Of a stretch of 64,000 nt of DNA, positions 32,763-41,185 are shown in pieces; positions within the stretch are counted from its first letter, which is position 1; each line of letters opens with the position of its first letter. Position numbers and translations under genes: made by a program. The stretch spans positions 1,054,001-1,118,000 of the forward strand of contig CAWHCD010000006.1 of the NCBI GenBank assembly GCA_963828015.1. The letters run 5' to 3'. The notes below the pieces were generated by a model, which saw only the letters and a list, made by a program, of their open reading frames with translations, made no database searches and was not told the origin of the DNA. This stretch comes from CAVPUA01 sp963828015 (GTDB lineage Bacteria; Actinomycetota; Actinomycetes; Mycobacteriales; Jatrophihabitantaceae).

Positions 32763-34818
32763 GGTTGCTCGTGGTCACCTCGTCGTCAGTGCGAGGCGGG
32801 GCCCCGTCCGGGCTCGGCGGCGCCTCGGTAGCCCACTGCACCACCGGTGGCGCGGCGGCCGCCTCGGCTTCGGCCGTCGCCTCGGCCCGCAGTCGCGAGG
32901 ACGCCATCTGGTACGGCACGCTGGTCACCATCACCCCGGGCTGGAACAGCAGCCGGCCCTTCAACCGCAGCGCGGACTGGTTGTGCAACAGGTGCTCCCA
33001 CCAGTGGCCCACGACGTACTCGGGGATGAACACGCTCACCACGTCGTGCGGGCTCTCCCGGCGCAGGCCCCGGATGTAATCCAGGATCGGGGTCGTGACC
33101 TCGCGGAAGGGCGACTCGAGGACCGTCAGCTTGACCGGTAGCTCATGGGTCTCCCAGTCCTGCAGCAGCTGACGGGTCTCCTCATCGTCGACGCTGACCG
33201 TGATGGCGGTCAGTGAGTCCGGCCGCGTCGCCCGGGCATAGGCCAGCGCCCGCAGTGTCGGCCGGTGCACCTTCGAGACGAGCACGACCACGTGATTGCG
33301 GGCCGGCAGCACCAACCCGCGGTCGGAACTGGCCAGCTCGCCCGAGACCCGGGTGTAGTGCTTGTTGATCCCCCGCATGAGGAAGTAGAGGATCGGCATC
33401 GCGATCAGCACCAGGTAGGCACCCTTGGTGAACTTGGTGATGATGACGATGACCAGCACCAGCCCGGACAGCGTCGCGCCGAAGAAGTTGATCACTCGAG
33501 AGGTCCGCATGCTGCGCCGCTCGACCGGATCACGCTCGCGCCGCAGCAACCGGTTCCAGTGCCGCACCATGCCGCTCTGCCCCAGGGTGAAGGACGTGAA
33601 CACGCCGATGATGTAGAGCTGGATCAGCCGGGTGACGTCGGCCTTGTAGATGAAGATCAGCAACCCGGCGACGACGGCCAGCATGACGATGCCGTTGCTG
33701 TAGGCCAGCCGGTCGCCGCGGCTGCGCAGCTGACGGGGCAGGTTCTTGTCCTGGGCCAGGATCGCCCCGAGCAGCGGGAAACCGTTGAAGGCCGTGTTGG
33801 CGGCCAGGACCAGGATCAACGCCGTCGTGGCCTGGACGTAGAAGAAGCCGACCGAATGGGCGCCGCCGAACACGGCCGCCGCCACCTGAGCGATCACGGT
33901 CCGCTGCGGTCCGGTGCAGTCGAACCCGGACAGGTCGCACGGGTTGGCCGCGATGTGGACCTTGGAGATCAGAGCCAGCGCCGTGATGCCCGCGAACATC
34001 GTGGTGGCCAGCGCGCCCATGAGCACCAGCGTGATCTGCGCGTTCTTCGCCTTGGGCTTCTTGAAGGCGGGCACCCCGTTGGCGATCGCCTCGACGCCGG
34101 TGAGGGCGGTACAGCCGGAGGAGAACGCACGCAGGACCAGGAACATCAGGGCCAGCGAGCCCAGCGAGCCGTATCCGTGCTGCTCGGTGATTCCGTATTT
34201 GGCGCTCTCGGCCACCGGCGCATCGCCGACGATCACGCGGACGAAACCGGTGATGATCATGATGAAGATGCCGGTGGCGAACAGGTAGGTCGGCGCCGCG
34301 AACGCCGCCCCGGCCTCGCGCAGGCCGCGCAGGTTCACCGCGGCCAGCAGCACCACGAACCCCAACGCCATCGGCACCCGGTACTCGTGCACGGAGGGGA
34401 TGGCGGAGATGATGTTGTCGACGCCGGAGGAGACCGACACCGCGACAGTCATCACGTAGTCGACGAGCAACGCGCTGGCCACGACCACCCCGGCCGAGCG
34501 GCCGATGTTCTTGCTGGCGACCTCGTAGTCACCGCCACCGGTGGGATAGGCCTTCACCAACTGCCGGTAGGACATCACCACCGCGATCATCAGCACGATG
34601 ACGGCCGCGGCGATCCACGGCGCGAGGTAGAGCAGGGCGGTTCCGCCCAGCGTCAGCACGAGCAGGATCTCTTGCGTGGCGTAGGCCACACTCGATAGCG
34701 CGTCGCTGGCGAAGATGGGCAATGCGAGCTTCTTGGGCAACAACGCATGCCCGGCGTTGGCCGTGCTCACCGGACTGCCGATGATCAGTCGCTTGAGCCC
34801 ACGCGTCATTACGGTCAC
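32755..34818 (-). CDS. APC-superfamily permease with C-terminal cytoplasmic domain
   Basis: A 687-residue transporter: about 12 helices with the amino-acid-permease motif FASDALSSVAYATQEILLVL early on, then a soluble domain of about 200 residues starting LVLPARNHVVVLVSKVHRPT that resembles a universal-stress-type nucleotide-binding fold. It faces a divergent TrkA pair across 63 bp, an arrangement recalled from M. tuberculosis Rv2690c-Rv2692, which hints at cation uptake. The GTG at 34818 is chosen because TATTCT lies 7 nt before it (leaderless); an in-frame ATG follows at 34809. Open frame further upstream is shadow. Confidence 0.88.
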   Translation of the reverse strand: MTVMTRGLKRLIIGSPVSTANAGHALLPKKLALPIFASDALSSVAYATQEILLVLTLGGTALLYLAPWIAAAVIVLMIAVVMSYRQLVKAYPTGGGDYEVASKNIGRSAGVVVASALLVDYVMTVAVSVSSGVDNIISAIPSVHEYRVPMALGFVVLLAAVNLRGLREAGAAFAAPTYLFATGIFIMIITGFVRVIVGDAPVAESAKYGITEQHGYGSLGSLALMFLVLRAFSSGCTALTGVEAIANGVPAFKKPKAKNAQITLVLMGALATTMFAGITALALISKVHIAANPCDLSGFDCTGPQRTVIAQVAAAVFGGAHSVGFFYVQATTALILVLAANTAFNGFPLLGAILAQDKNLPRQLRSRGDRLAYSNGIVMLAVVAGLLIFIYKADVTRLIQLYIIGVFTSFTLGQSGMVRHWNRLLRRERDPVERRSMRTSRVINFFGATLSGLVLVIVIITKFTKGAYLVLIAMPILYFLMRGINKHYTRVSGELASSDRGLVLPARNHVVVLVSKVHRPTLRALAYARATRPDSLTAITVSVDDEETRQLLQDWETHELPVKLTVLESPFREVTTPILDYIRGLRRESPHDVVSVFIPEYVVGHWWEHLLHNQSALRLKGRLLFQPGVMVTSVPYQMASSRLRAEATAEAEAAAAPPVVQWATEAPPSPDGAPPRTDDEVTTSNRV

Positions 34819-34825
34819 GGCCGCG

Positions 34826-34831
34826 AGAATA
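34826..34831 (-). promoter_or_regulatory. Leaderless -10 element of the APC permease gene
   Basis: TATTCT on the minus strand ends 7 nt before the GTG at 34818. It faces the trkA promoter on the other strand. Confidence 0.5.
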
Positions 34832-34867
34832 CGGCCGTCCGAGTGCCCACCGTGTTGCCGGGTTGTG

Positions 34868-34873
34868 TAGCGT
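34868..34873 (+). promoter_or_regulatory. Leaderless -10 element of the trkA pair
   Basis: TAGCGT ends 8 nt before the GTG at 34882, with no RBS. Confidence 0.45.
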
Positions 34874-34881
34874 CCCCGCTC

Positions 34882-35547
34882 GTGCACATTGTGGTGATGG
34901 GATGTGGGCGCGTGGGTTCCTCGCTGGCCCATCAGTTGGAGCGCCTGGAACACAGCGTCGCCGTCATCGACCAGGATCCGATCGCCTTCCGACGCCTCGG
35001 CGAGTCCTTCAGCGGACGGCAGATCCTCGGCGTGGGGTTCGACCGTGACACCCTCATCGAGGCCGGCATCGAACAGGCCAGCGCGTTCGCCGCGGTCAGC
35101 AGCGGCGACAACTCCAACATAATCGCCGCCCGCGTGGCCCGCGAGACGTTCAATGTTTCGCGGGTCGTGGCGCGCATCTACGACCCCAAACGGGCCGAGG
35201 TCTACGAGCGGCTGGGCATCCCGACCGTGGCCACGGTGCCCTGGACCGCGAGCCGGTTGCTCAAGAGCGTGCTCGGAGAGGCCACCGCCGAGGTATGGCG
35301 CGATCCTTCGGGTGCGGTGGCGATGATCCACGTCAGCCCGCACGAAGGCTGGGTCGGCCATCGCATCTCCGACTTCGAGACGACGACCGGCGCCCGTGTG
35401 GCGCTGATCACCCGCTTCGGTACCGGTGAGATACCGCCGGACTCCGCGGTGATCCAGTCGGGCGACTCCCTGCATGTGCTCACGACCGACGACGACGCCC
35501 AGCATCTGGCCGAGTTGGCCGGGCGCGGACCCGAGGCAGGTGCGTGA
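34882..35547 (+). CDS. TrkA-family potassium-uptake regulatory protein (first copy)
   Basis: 221 residues: an RCK_N/TrkA_N NAD-binding domain starting MHIVVMGCGRVGSSLA with acidic VIDQDP at the end of strand 2, then a TrkA_C (RCK_C) ligand domain (about 135-215). Such proteins gate K+ channels or Trk transporters in response to NAD(H) or cyclic di-AMP. The GTG at 34882 is the first residue of the Rossmann strand and has a leaderless -10. Its stop overlaps the second trkA start. The transported ion system may be the divergent APC permease (inference). Confidence 0.92.
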   Translation: MHIVVMGCGRVGSSLAHQLERLEHSVAVIDQDPIAFRRLGESFSGRQILGVGFDRDTLIEAGIEQASAFAAVSSGDNSNIIAARVARETFNVSRVVARIYDPKRAEVYERLGIPTVATVPWTASRLLKSVLGEATAEVWRDPSGAVAMIHVSPHEGWVGHRISDFETTTGARVALITRFGTGEIPPDSAVIQSGDSLHVLTTDDDAQHLAELAGRGPEAGA

Positions 35548-36203
35548 TGAAGGTCGCTATTGCCGGGGCCGGCGCGGTGGGGCGCTCGATCGCCCGTGAG
35601 CTCATCGCCAACGGCCATGCCGTGCTGCTGATCGACAAGAACCCGTCCAAGATCACCCCCGAACGGATCCCGGGCGGTGAATGGCTCATGGCCGACGCCT
35701 GCGAGGTCGAGAACCTCGAGAACGCCCAACTGCAGAACTGCGAGGTCGTCATCAGCTGTACCGGCGACGACAAGGTCAATCTGGTCGTCTCGCTGCTGGC
35801 CAAGACCGAGTTCTCGGTGCGCCGGGTCGTCGCGCGCATCAACCATCCCGCCAACGAGTGGTTGTTCACCGAGTCCTGGGGCGTGGACGTCGCGGTGTCG
35901 ACCCCGCGCGTGCTGGCGGCATTGGTCGAGGAGGCCGTGGCGGTCGGGGATCTGGTGCGACTGTTCAGCCTGCGCGAGGGCCAGGCCAACCTGATCGAGA
36001 TCACGTTGCCTGACGCGGCGCCGTGCGCCGGGCGCCCGGTGCGCGATCTGCATCTGCCCCAGGACGCCGCGCTGGTCGCGATCATCCGCGGGCACCGGGT
36101 GATCACGCCGACGCCCGAGGAACCGCTCGAGCCCGGCGACGAGCTGCTGTTCGTCGCCCTGCCCGAGTCCGAACCGGCGATCCGTCAGTCCGTCTGCGCC
36201 TGA
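35547..36203 (+). CDS. TrkA-family potassium-uptake regulatory protein (second copy)
   Basis: 218 residues with MKVAIAGAGAVGRSIARELI as the nucleotide-binding loop, VLLIDKNPSK after strand 2, and a C-terminal TrkA_C domain (about 135-215). It starts within the stop codon of the first copy (GTGATG), so the two proteins are probably made together and may form a hetero-oligomeric gating ring, like the CeoB/CeoC pair of mycobacteria. Its last 19 bp overlap the convergent DUF3159 gene. Confidence 0.92.
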   Translation: MKVAIAGAGAVGRSIARELIANGHAVLLIDKNPSKITPERIPGGEWLMADACEVENLENAQLQNCEVVISCTGDDKVNLVVSLLAKTEFSVRRVVARINHPANEWLFTESWGVDVAVSTPRVLAALVEEAVAVGDLVRLFSLREGQANLIEITLPDAAPCAGRPVRDLHLPQDAALVAIIRGHRVITPTPEEPLEPGDELLFVALPESEPAIRQSVCA

Positions 36204-36880
36204 AGCGCGCTCTCGCGCAACACCCGTCGGGCCCGGTTCACCACCAGGAAGCCGAAGCCGACCGCAGCGATGTAGAGCGGGTAGCCCATGGAGATGCGCG
36301 CCACCGCCAGCCAGCCGGTCTGGTTCTGGTGAAACAGCTCCAGTTGCACGCTGCCGCGGGCCAGGAACACCACGACACCGCCCATAGTGGCCTGGTCGTA
36401 CGCGCGCCGCAGCGGCCGGCACCGGTACCAGGGCAGATCGGCCGGCAAGGGAGTCGGGTCGAGGAACTCCCAGGCCAGCCCGACGAGCGGACGACGAACG
36501 AGCACCGAGACGAGAAACACCGCGCCGTAGGCGAAGCTGGTCAGGATCCCGAGCAGGAAATAGCTCTTGGCATGCCCCGTACGCGACGCGATGGCGGCGG
36601 CGATGACAACCCCCAACAACCCGCTCAGCGCCTGCTGGACCGACTGATGGCGGATCAGCCGGTAGCCGGTGAGCACCAGCGCCGAACCGACCGCGGCCAC
36701 CACCGCCCAATGCAGGCCGGCGAAGGAGTTGATCGCCACGAAGACCACCGTCGGCACGGCCGCGATGACCGTGCCCGACCAGCCGCCGATGCTGGCGAGA
36801 GCCTGGGATCGATACCGCTCGCGCAAGCCCTCGATCCGATCAGCCGTGGGCTCCTCGCCCGGCACCGGGCCATCGCTCAC
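36185..36880 (-). CDS. DUF3159 membrane protein
   Basis: A 231-residue protein with five to six predicted helices, including VIAAVPTVVFVAINSFAGL and SYFLLGILTSFAYGAVFLVS, then the conserved WYRCRPLRRAYDQAT loop and a last helix near MGYPLYIAAVGFGFLVV. It belongs to the actinobacterial DUF3159 family of unknown function. Its start overlaps the OB-fold gene stop by 4 bp, so the two are co-translated. A role with the adjacent ion-transport genes is possible but unproven. Confidence 0.9.
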   Translation of the reverse strand: MSDGPVPGEEPTADRIEGLRERYRSQALASIGGWSGTVIAAVPTVVFVAINSFAGLHWAVVAAVGSALVLTGYRLIRHQSVQQALSGLLGVVIAAAIASRTGHAKSYFLLGILTSFAYGAVFLVSVLVRRPLVGLAWEFLDPTPLPADLPWYRCRPLRRAYDQATMGGVVVFLARGSVQLELFHQNQTGWLAVARISMGYPLYIAAVGFGFLVVNRARRVLRESALQAQTD

Positions 36881-37242
36881 TGCGGATGCCCGCGCAGGCT
36901 GTACCAGGGGTTGTAGATCGCCAGGTGGCCCTCGTGCACGCCGACCCGCCCACGCGCGATCAGGCGGCGGCCGGGTTCGATCCCGGAGATCCGCCGTCGC
37001 CCGAGCCAGACCAGTTCGATGCTCGACGTCCCGTCGTATAGCTGGGCCTCCAGGGTCGGCAGCGTAGCCCGCGGGTTGTAGACAACGGCCTTCAGCCGGC
37101 CCGTCACGGTCGCCATCGAACCCCGCACCAAGCAGTCGATCTCCAAGCAGCGCAGCGCGGCGGTCTCTTCGCGTAGCTCATCGGCATCGAGCACGTTCGC
37201 CGTCGCGGTGAGTCGCTGCAGCAACGAACGATGCGTCTTCAC
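36877..37242 (-). CDS. OB-fold nucleic-acid-binding domain protein
   Basis: 121 residues. After a helical start (LLQRLTATANVLDADELREE) a five-strand OB pattern follows: ATVTGRLKAVVYNP, LEAQLYDGTSSIELVWLGRR, GRRLIARGRVGVHEGHLAIY. This tRNA_anti-like domain usually binds single-stranded nucleic acid; no catalytic site is seen. The GTG start is supported by TAGGCT 6 nt upstream (leaderless). It is followed by DUF3159 with a 4-bp overlap. Confidence 0.88.
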   Translation of the reverse strand: MKTHRSLLQRLTATANVLDADELREETAALRCLEIDCLVRGSMATVTGRLKAVVYNPRATLPTLEAQLYDGTSSIELVWLGRRRISGIEPGRRLIARGRVGVHEGHLAIYNPWYSLRGHPQ

Positions 37243-37248
37243 GCCGTC

Positions 37249-37254
37249 AGCCTA
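37249..37254 (-). promoter_or_regulatory. Leaderless -10 element of the OB-fold/DUF3159 pair
   Basis: TAGGCT on the minus strand ends 6 nt before the GTG at 37242. Confidence 0.45.
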
Positions 37255-37264
37255 GATCGCCCGC

Positions 37265-37918
37265 TCAGGCCTCGCTGCCCGAGTCGGCGGGCGGCGCAGT
37301 TGCCGCGATCGCGTCCTTGGGCAGCTCCAACACGACCGGATCGCGCACCGGCAGCGGATCGGTGCCACGCACGACCACGACCCCCCGCAGGACCCGCTCC
37401 AGCGGCTCGGCTTTGGCCGCCTGTGTCGCCACCTCGCCGACGAACATCCCGCGCAGGAACCAGCGCGGCCCATCCACCCCGACGAAGCGGACCGGCGTGG
37501 TCTTGCCGTCGACCTTCAGCGTGCCGACGAGCTCGGTCCCGAACTTCGCGTCCACCACTTCCTTGCCCGTTCCGCCCTGGTCGCGCAGGGAGCGCCGGAT
37601 CTCCTCACGGACCTCGTCCCAGATGCCCTCGTTGCGCGGGGCGGCGAAGACGCCCAGCTGCAGGTGCCCGCCCGGGCCGACGATGGTCGCCGAGAGCACC
37701 CGCTGCGCGTCGTCGAGGTCCAGGCGTAGCTCCAGTCCAGGCGCGGTCGGCACCCGCAAACCCCCCAGATCGACGCGCTCCAGCTCGTCGGCGGGCGCGT
37801 CCAGGACGTCGTAGGGTCCAGTCGTCGCCTCGGGGCGCTCTCGCTGTTTGGTGTCCCAGGGCGGGGTCGCGTCGATCTTGGACCGTTCCGTGCGTTTCTC
37901 GCGACGCCGTAGCGCCAT
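37265..37918 (-). CDS. DUF3710 family protein
   Basis: A 217-residue soluble protein of the actinobacterial DUF3710 family. Recognisable parts are GPYDVLDAPADELERVDLGG, LRLDLDDAQRVLSATIVGPG, the EGIWDEVREEIRRSL helix and VDGPRWFLRGMFVGEVA. The N-terminus is basic, the C-terminus alanine-rich. Its ATG overlaps the dut stop by one base, so the genes are translationally coupled, a pairing kept in many actinobacteria. Its function is unknown. Confidence 0.9.
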   Translation of the reverse strand: MALRRREKRTERSKIDATPPWDTKQRERPEATTGPYDVLDAPADELERVDLGGLRVPTAPGLELRLDLDDAQRVLSATIVGPGGHLQLGVFAAPRNEGIWDEVREEIRRSLRDQGGTGKEVVDAKFGTELVGTLKVDGKTTPVRFVGVDGPRWFLRGMFVGEVATQAAKAEPLERVLRGVVVVRGTDPLPVRDPVVLELPKDAIAATAPPADSGSEA

Positions 37919-38436
37919 CACGAATCTCCCGTTCTACGCTGCTCTGCGCTATCGGTGGTGACCGGGTGCAGCGCGCCCGCTCCCCCGGTCGAGCCATGCC
38001 CGCCCTCGCCGCGCTGGGACGCCGGCAGGATGCTGACCTCGATGAACTGCGCCCGCTCGACCCGTTGAAAAACCAGTTGAGCGATGCGATCTCCGCGGCG
38101 GAGCACGATCGGCTGGACAGGGTCGAGATTGACGACGATCACCTTGATCTCGCCACGGTATCCGGCATCGATCGTTCCTGGCGAGTTGACCAGAGCCAGG
38201 CCGGCTCGGGCGGCCAGACCCGATCGCGGGTGGACGAAGGCGGCGTAGCCGGGCGGGAGCGCAATCGCGATGCCGGTCGGCAGCACGGCGCGCTCACCCG
38301 GTGCCAGGGTCGCATCAACCGCGGTCACGATGTCGGCCCCGGCGTCGTCGGCCAACGCATAGGTCGGGACCGGCAGCTGGGGGTCCAACCGCTGCAACTG
38401 CACACGCAGCGCTGCCGGGGAGGTCTCAGTGGTCAC
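37918..38436 (-). CDS. dut: Deoxyuridine 5'-triphosphate nucleotidohydrolase (dUTPase)
   Basis: A 172-residue trimeric dUTPase that hydrolyses dUTP to dUMP. All five family motifs are present: ADDAGADI, PRSGLAAR, VNSPGTIDAGYRGEI, RGDRIAQL and the C-terminal RGEGGHGSTGG arm that closes the neighbouring active site. The GTG at 38436 is supported by a TAGCGT -10 at 8 nt (leaderless). It diverges from the DUF3093 gene and is coupled to DUF3710. Confidence 0.96.
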   Translation of the reverse strand: MTTETSPAALRVQLQRLDPQLPVPTYALADDAGADIVTAVDATLAPGERAVLPTGIAIALPPGYAAFVHPRSGLAARAGLALVNSPGTIDAGYRGEIKVIVVNLDPVQPIVLRRGDRIAQLVFQRVERAQFIEVSILPASQRGEGGHGSTGGAGALHPVTTDSAEQRRTGDS

Positions 38437-38444
38437 GGCGGCAA

Positions 38445-38450
38445 ACGCTA
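38445..38450 (-). promoter_or_regulatory. Leaderless -10 element of dut
   Basis: TAGCGT on the minus strand ends 8 nt before the dut GTG. Confidence 0.45.
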
Positions 38451-38457
38451 CCGGCGA

Positions 38458-38463
38458 TAGGCT
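38458..38463 (+). promoter_or_regulatory. Leaderless -10 element of the DUF3093 gene
   Basis: TAGGCT ends 7 nt before the GTG at 38471. It lies back-to-back with the dut element, only 8 bp away on the other strand. Confidence 0.45.
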
Positions 38464-38470
38464 GCGCGAT

Positions 38471-38959
38471 GTGAGCGCCGACCCGCAGCCTGATCCAGGC
38501 GCGTTCGAGTACAGCGAGCGATTGCACACGCCGTGGTGGTGGTACGTCGTCGGTGTCGCTGTCGCCCTCGTACTCGCGGCGGAGTTCCAGGGTTCGCAAC
38601 AGCTCGCACTCACCCTGATCCCCTGGATCCTGCTGCCGACGCTCGCCGCAGGGGTCACGTTCTTCATCGGCCGGACCAAGGTGACGGTCACCGAGCAGGA
38701 ACTGCGCATCCGAGGCGCGCACGTCCCGCTGCGGTACGTAAGCGGGGCGATTGCTCTGGATCAACGTTCACTGCGTCGCCTGGTCGGGCGCGACGGAGAC
38801 CCACAGGCGTTCGTGGCCATCCGGCCCTGGATCGGACCCGGCCTGCAGGTGTTGCTCAACGACGCCGACGACCCGACGCCGTACTGGGTGCTCAGCAGCC
38901 GCCACCCGGAAAAGCTCGTACAGCTGCTGAACAGGTTCGTGGCTCGGCGGCCGGGCTGA
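38471..38959 (+). CDS. DUF3093 membrane protein
   Basis: 162 residues: two adjacent helices (WWYVVGVAVALVLAAEF and LTLIPWILLPTLAAGVTFFI), then a soluble bacterial-PH-like part with TVTEQELRIRGAHVPL and YWVLSSRHPEKLVQLL. It belongs to the actinobacterial DUF3093 family, next to dut as in mycobacteria (Rv2697c-Rv2698, recalled). The GTG at 38471 is chosen on the -10 spacing; the longer frame from 38429 overlaps dut. Its function is unknown. Confidence 0.9.
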   Translation: MSADPQPDPGAFEYSERLHTPWWWYVVGVAVALVLAAEFQGSQQLALTLIPWILLPTLAAGVTFFIGRTKVTVTEQELRIRGAHVPLRYVSGAIALDQRSLRRLVGRDGDPQAFVAIRPWIGPGLQVLLNDADDPTPYWVLSSRHPEKLVQLLNRFVARRPG

Positions 38960-38969
38960 CCGCGAGTGG

Positions 38970-39278
38970 CTAAGCGCAGTCCCGGCAGATCAGCTGGCCG
39001 TTCTTCTCCCGGGCCAGGCGTGAACGGTGGTGGACCAGGAAACAGCTCGAGCAGGTGAACTCGTCCTCCTGCTTCGGGATGACCCGGACCGTGAGCTCCT
39101 CGCCGGACAGACTGGACAGGTCCGCACCCGGCAGTTCGAGTGATTCGTTCAGTTCAGTTTCGTCAACGTCGATCGCGCCGGACTGCGCCTCGGCCCGGCG
39201 GGCCTTGAGCTCCTCGAGGGAATCCTCGCTGAGCTCGTCGACGTCGCCGCGGCGGGGGGCGTCGTAGTCGGTGGCCAT
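38970..39278 (-). CDS. DUF4193 family zinc-ribbon protein
   Basis: 102 residues with an acidic start (DYDAPRRGDVDELSEDSLEE) and a C-terminal metal-binding knuckle made by C75/C78 (CSSC), H82/H83 and C97/C100 (CRDC). AGGAG lies 9 nt before the ATG. The family is conserved in actinobacteria beside dut and cei, but its function is unknown; a nucleic-acid or protein-binding role is possible from the ribbon. Confidence 0.92.
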   Translation of the reverse strand: MATDYDAPRRGDVDELSEDSLEELKARRAEAQSGAIDVDETELNESLELPGADLSSLSGEELTVRVIPKQEDEFTCSSCFLVHHRSRLAREKNGQLICRDCA

Positions 39279-39650
39279 TGGCCATCACTCCTGTCTTGAA
39301 GTTCCAAACGGACTTTCATCGGTGTTTGGTTAGCGTGCGTTTGAGGTCGGTATTTGTCGTTCCGCTTCTGCATTTCCCCCACGCAACGCATCGCGATGCG
39401 CTTTTGTGCCCGGCTCGTGCAAATATCTAACCGGCCCAGCCCGTCGACCGCACAGCAGGCCTGGACGGGCCCGGGAACGAGGGTCGGCGGCGGAACGGTA
39501 CCGCGTTCGGTTGGCCACCGACACCGCGGGGAGCCACCCCGAATCTCGGGTATCTGCGGGTTAGTCTCTTGCCGATAGTTATTGGCAGCAACGCACGCGG
39601 GGGCGGTGTTGAATCGACCACACGCGACCTAACGGAGGGCAACCCGGACG
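39279..39650. other. Divergent regulatory region between DUF4193 and cei
   Basis: A 372-bp gene-free stretch with AT-rich blocks near 39310-39370 and 39555-39590. It holds a 12-bp perfect palindrome GCATCGCGATGC (39389-39400) and an 18-bp near-palindrome (39570-39587). The cei RBS (GGAGGG) lies near its right end. No small gene was recognised. Confidence 0.55.
39570..39587. promoter_or_regulatory. 18-bp near-perfect palindrome upstream of cei
   Basis: TGCCGATA and TATTGGCA half-sites (one G-T pair, central GT) 64 bp before the cei ATG. This could be an operator for cei or for divergent control with DUF4193. Confidence 0.4.
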
Positions 39651-40233
39651 ATGACGCCGCCCGAACGCGCCTCGACCGTGCGCAGACCCCTGCCGGCACT
39701 GGCCTTTCTGCTCGGTCTGCTGCTACTTACCGCCCTGGTCTGGTGGCGCGTCATCCACCGCTCTGACGCCACCCAGGCGAGCAGTTCGAGCACACCGACC
39801 TGCCACGTCAGCGCCGCCGCCGACGGCACCGAAGACGCTGCCGGCAACAGCCTCGGTCGCGGTGAACGTGTTGAACTCCACACAGCGGGCCGGGCTGGCC
39901 GCCACCACGGCAACCGAGTTCGTGAAGGTCGGCTTCAAGCTGGCTGGCCCCGCGAGCAACGACACCACCAGCCGCGCGCCGGTCGCGGGCGTGGCCGAGC
40001 TGCGGTTCGGCCCGGCCGGCCAGGCCTCGGCCGACCTGCTGAAGTTCTACCTGCCCGGCGCGGTCGAGGTGCTCGACCCCACCCGGACCGGGGCGGTTGT
40101 CGATGTCGCACTTGGCGCGCAGTTCACCGCGCTGGCGACTCCGGCCGCCGTGGCGGCGGCCCTCAAGGCTGCGCAGGTGACTCAAGCGACGGCCGGCGCG
40201 ACGGTCAGCGTTCCCGCCCACGCCTCCTGCTGA
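39651..40233 (+). pseudogene. cei: Cei-like LytR C-terminal-domain envelope protein, with apparent +1 frameshift
   Basis: The start (after GGAGGG, ATG at 39651) encodes a basic stretch and one membrane helix (ALAFLLGLLLLTALVWW). After about 39803 the protein continues in the next frame as a proline/alanine linker (SAPPPTAPKTLPATA) and a LytR_C domain starting VAVNVLNSTQRAGLAATTAT and ending at 40233 with the usual C-terminal cysteine. Dropping one base near 39803-39804 joins the parts into about 193 residues. By position (between DUF4193 and suhB) and domain order it is the cell-envelope integrity protein Cei of mycobacteria. Whether the gene is truly broken or the sequence has an error is open. 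Confidence 0.8.
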
Positions 40234-41086
40234 GCATTAAGGGGCGAGCGTCCGCGCCGGTCTCGCTGAGCAGCCCGAAGAACTCCGCCGCCACCTCCGG
40301 GGCGCACACGGCGGCGAAGGACGTTCCCGCCGCCCGCCCGCGCAGGCCACTGGAGACACAGCCGGCCTCGTGGGCGATCAACAGCCCCGCGGCGTAGTCC
40401 CACTCGTGCAGGCCGACTTCGAAGTAGCCGTCGAGCAGGCCGGCAGCGACCGCGCAGAGATCCAGGCTGGCCGCCCCGAGTCGACGCAGGTCACCGATGC
40501 TCGGCAGCAGGCGGGGCAGGACGGCGGCCTGGGCCCGGCGCCGCTCCGCGTCGTAGCCGAATCCCGTGCCCACGACCATCCGGGCCAGCGGCACGCCCCG
40601 CGGACCGCGCAACCGCAGCTCCGTCTGCCCAGGGCTGGACAGGAACGCACCCTGACCGCGGACCGCCCGGTAGGTGTGGCCCGACTCCGGGTTGTGAACG
40701 CACCCGGCGACGATCTCGCCGTCGAGCTCCGCGGCCACGGAGACGGCGTACAGCGGCAGTCCGAGCGTGAAGTTCACCGTTCCGTCAATCGGATCCAGAA
40801 CCCAGCGCACCCGCGAACTTCCGGGCTCGTCGGCGCCCTCCTCGCCGAGCACGCCATCGTCGGGACGGGCGCTGGCCAGGGCGTCGGTCAGCCAGCGTTC
40901 GACGCGTCGGTCGACCTCGGTGACGACGTCGGTGGCGGTGGACTTGGTGTCGATCGAGAAGCCGGCCCGGCGACCGGCCACGGCCACCTCCCCCGCGCCC
41001 AGGGCCAACCGCACCGCCAGACGCCCAAGCCGCTCGGGCAAGTCCCCGGCCCCGTCCGGCGGGCTCGTGTGCTCCTCGGCGCTCAT
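40205..41086 (-). CDS. suhB: Inositol monophosphatase family protein (SuhB-like)
   Basis: A 293-residue Mg-dependent phosphatase. Metal ligands are in GEEGADE and WVLDPIDGTVNF, and the C-terminal motif is EWDYAAGLLIAHEAG. It would hydrolyse inositol-1-phosphate or a related sugar phosphate. The ATG at 41086 is chosen; an ATG six codons upstream is also possible, and no RBS decides between them. Its 3' end overlaps cei by 29 bp, and it diverges from ppgK. Position matches M. tuberculosis Rv2701c (suhB) by recalled synteny. Confidence 0.9.
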   Translation of the reverse strand: MSAEEHTSPPDGAGDLPERLGRLAVRLALGAGEVAVAGRRAGFSIDTKSTATDVVTEVDRRVERWLTDALASARPDDGVLGEEGADEPGSSRVRWVLDPIDGTVNFTLGLPLYAVSVAAELDGEIVAGCVHNPESGHTYRAVRGQGAFLSSPGQTELRLRGPRGVPLARMVVGTGFGYDAERRRAQAAVLPRLLPSIGDLRRLGAASLDLCAVAAGLLDGYFEVGLHEWDYAAGLLIAHEAGCVSSGLRGRAAGTSFAAVCAPEVAAEFFGLLSETGADARPLMLSRRRGRER

Positions 41087-41185
41087 CGAGTGATCGCAAC
41101 ACATCGGCGACGCGGTCCGCACGGCGGGATAGGGTTTGTTGGCGCTGCGAGCGAATGGGCACGATCCGAGCGAGGATGGAGAATC

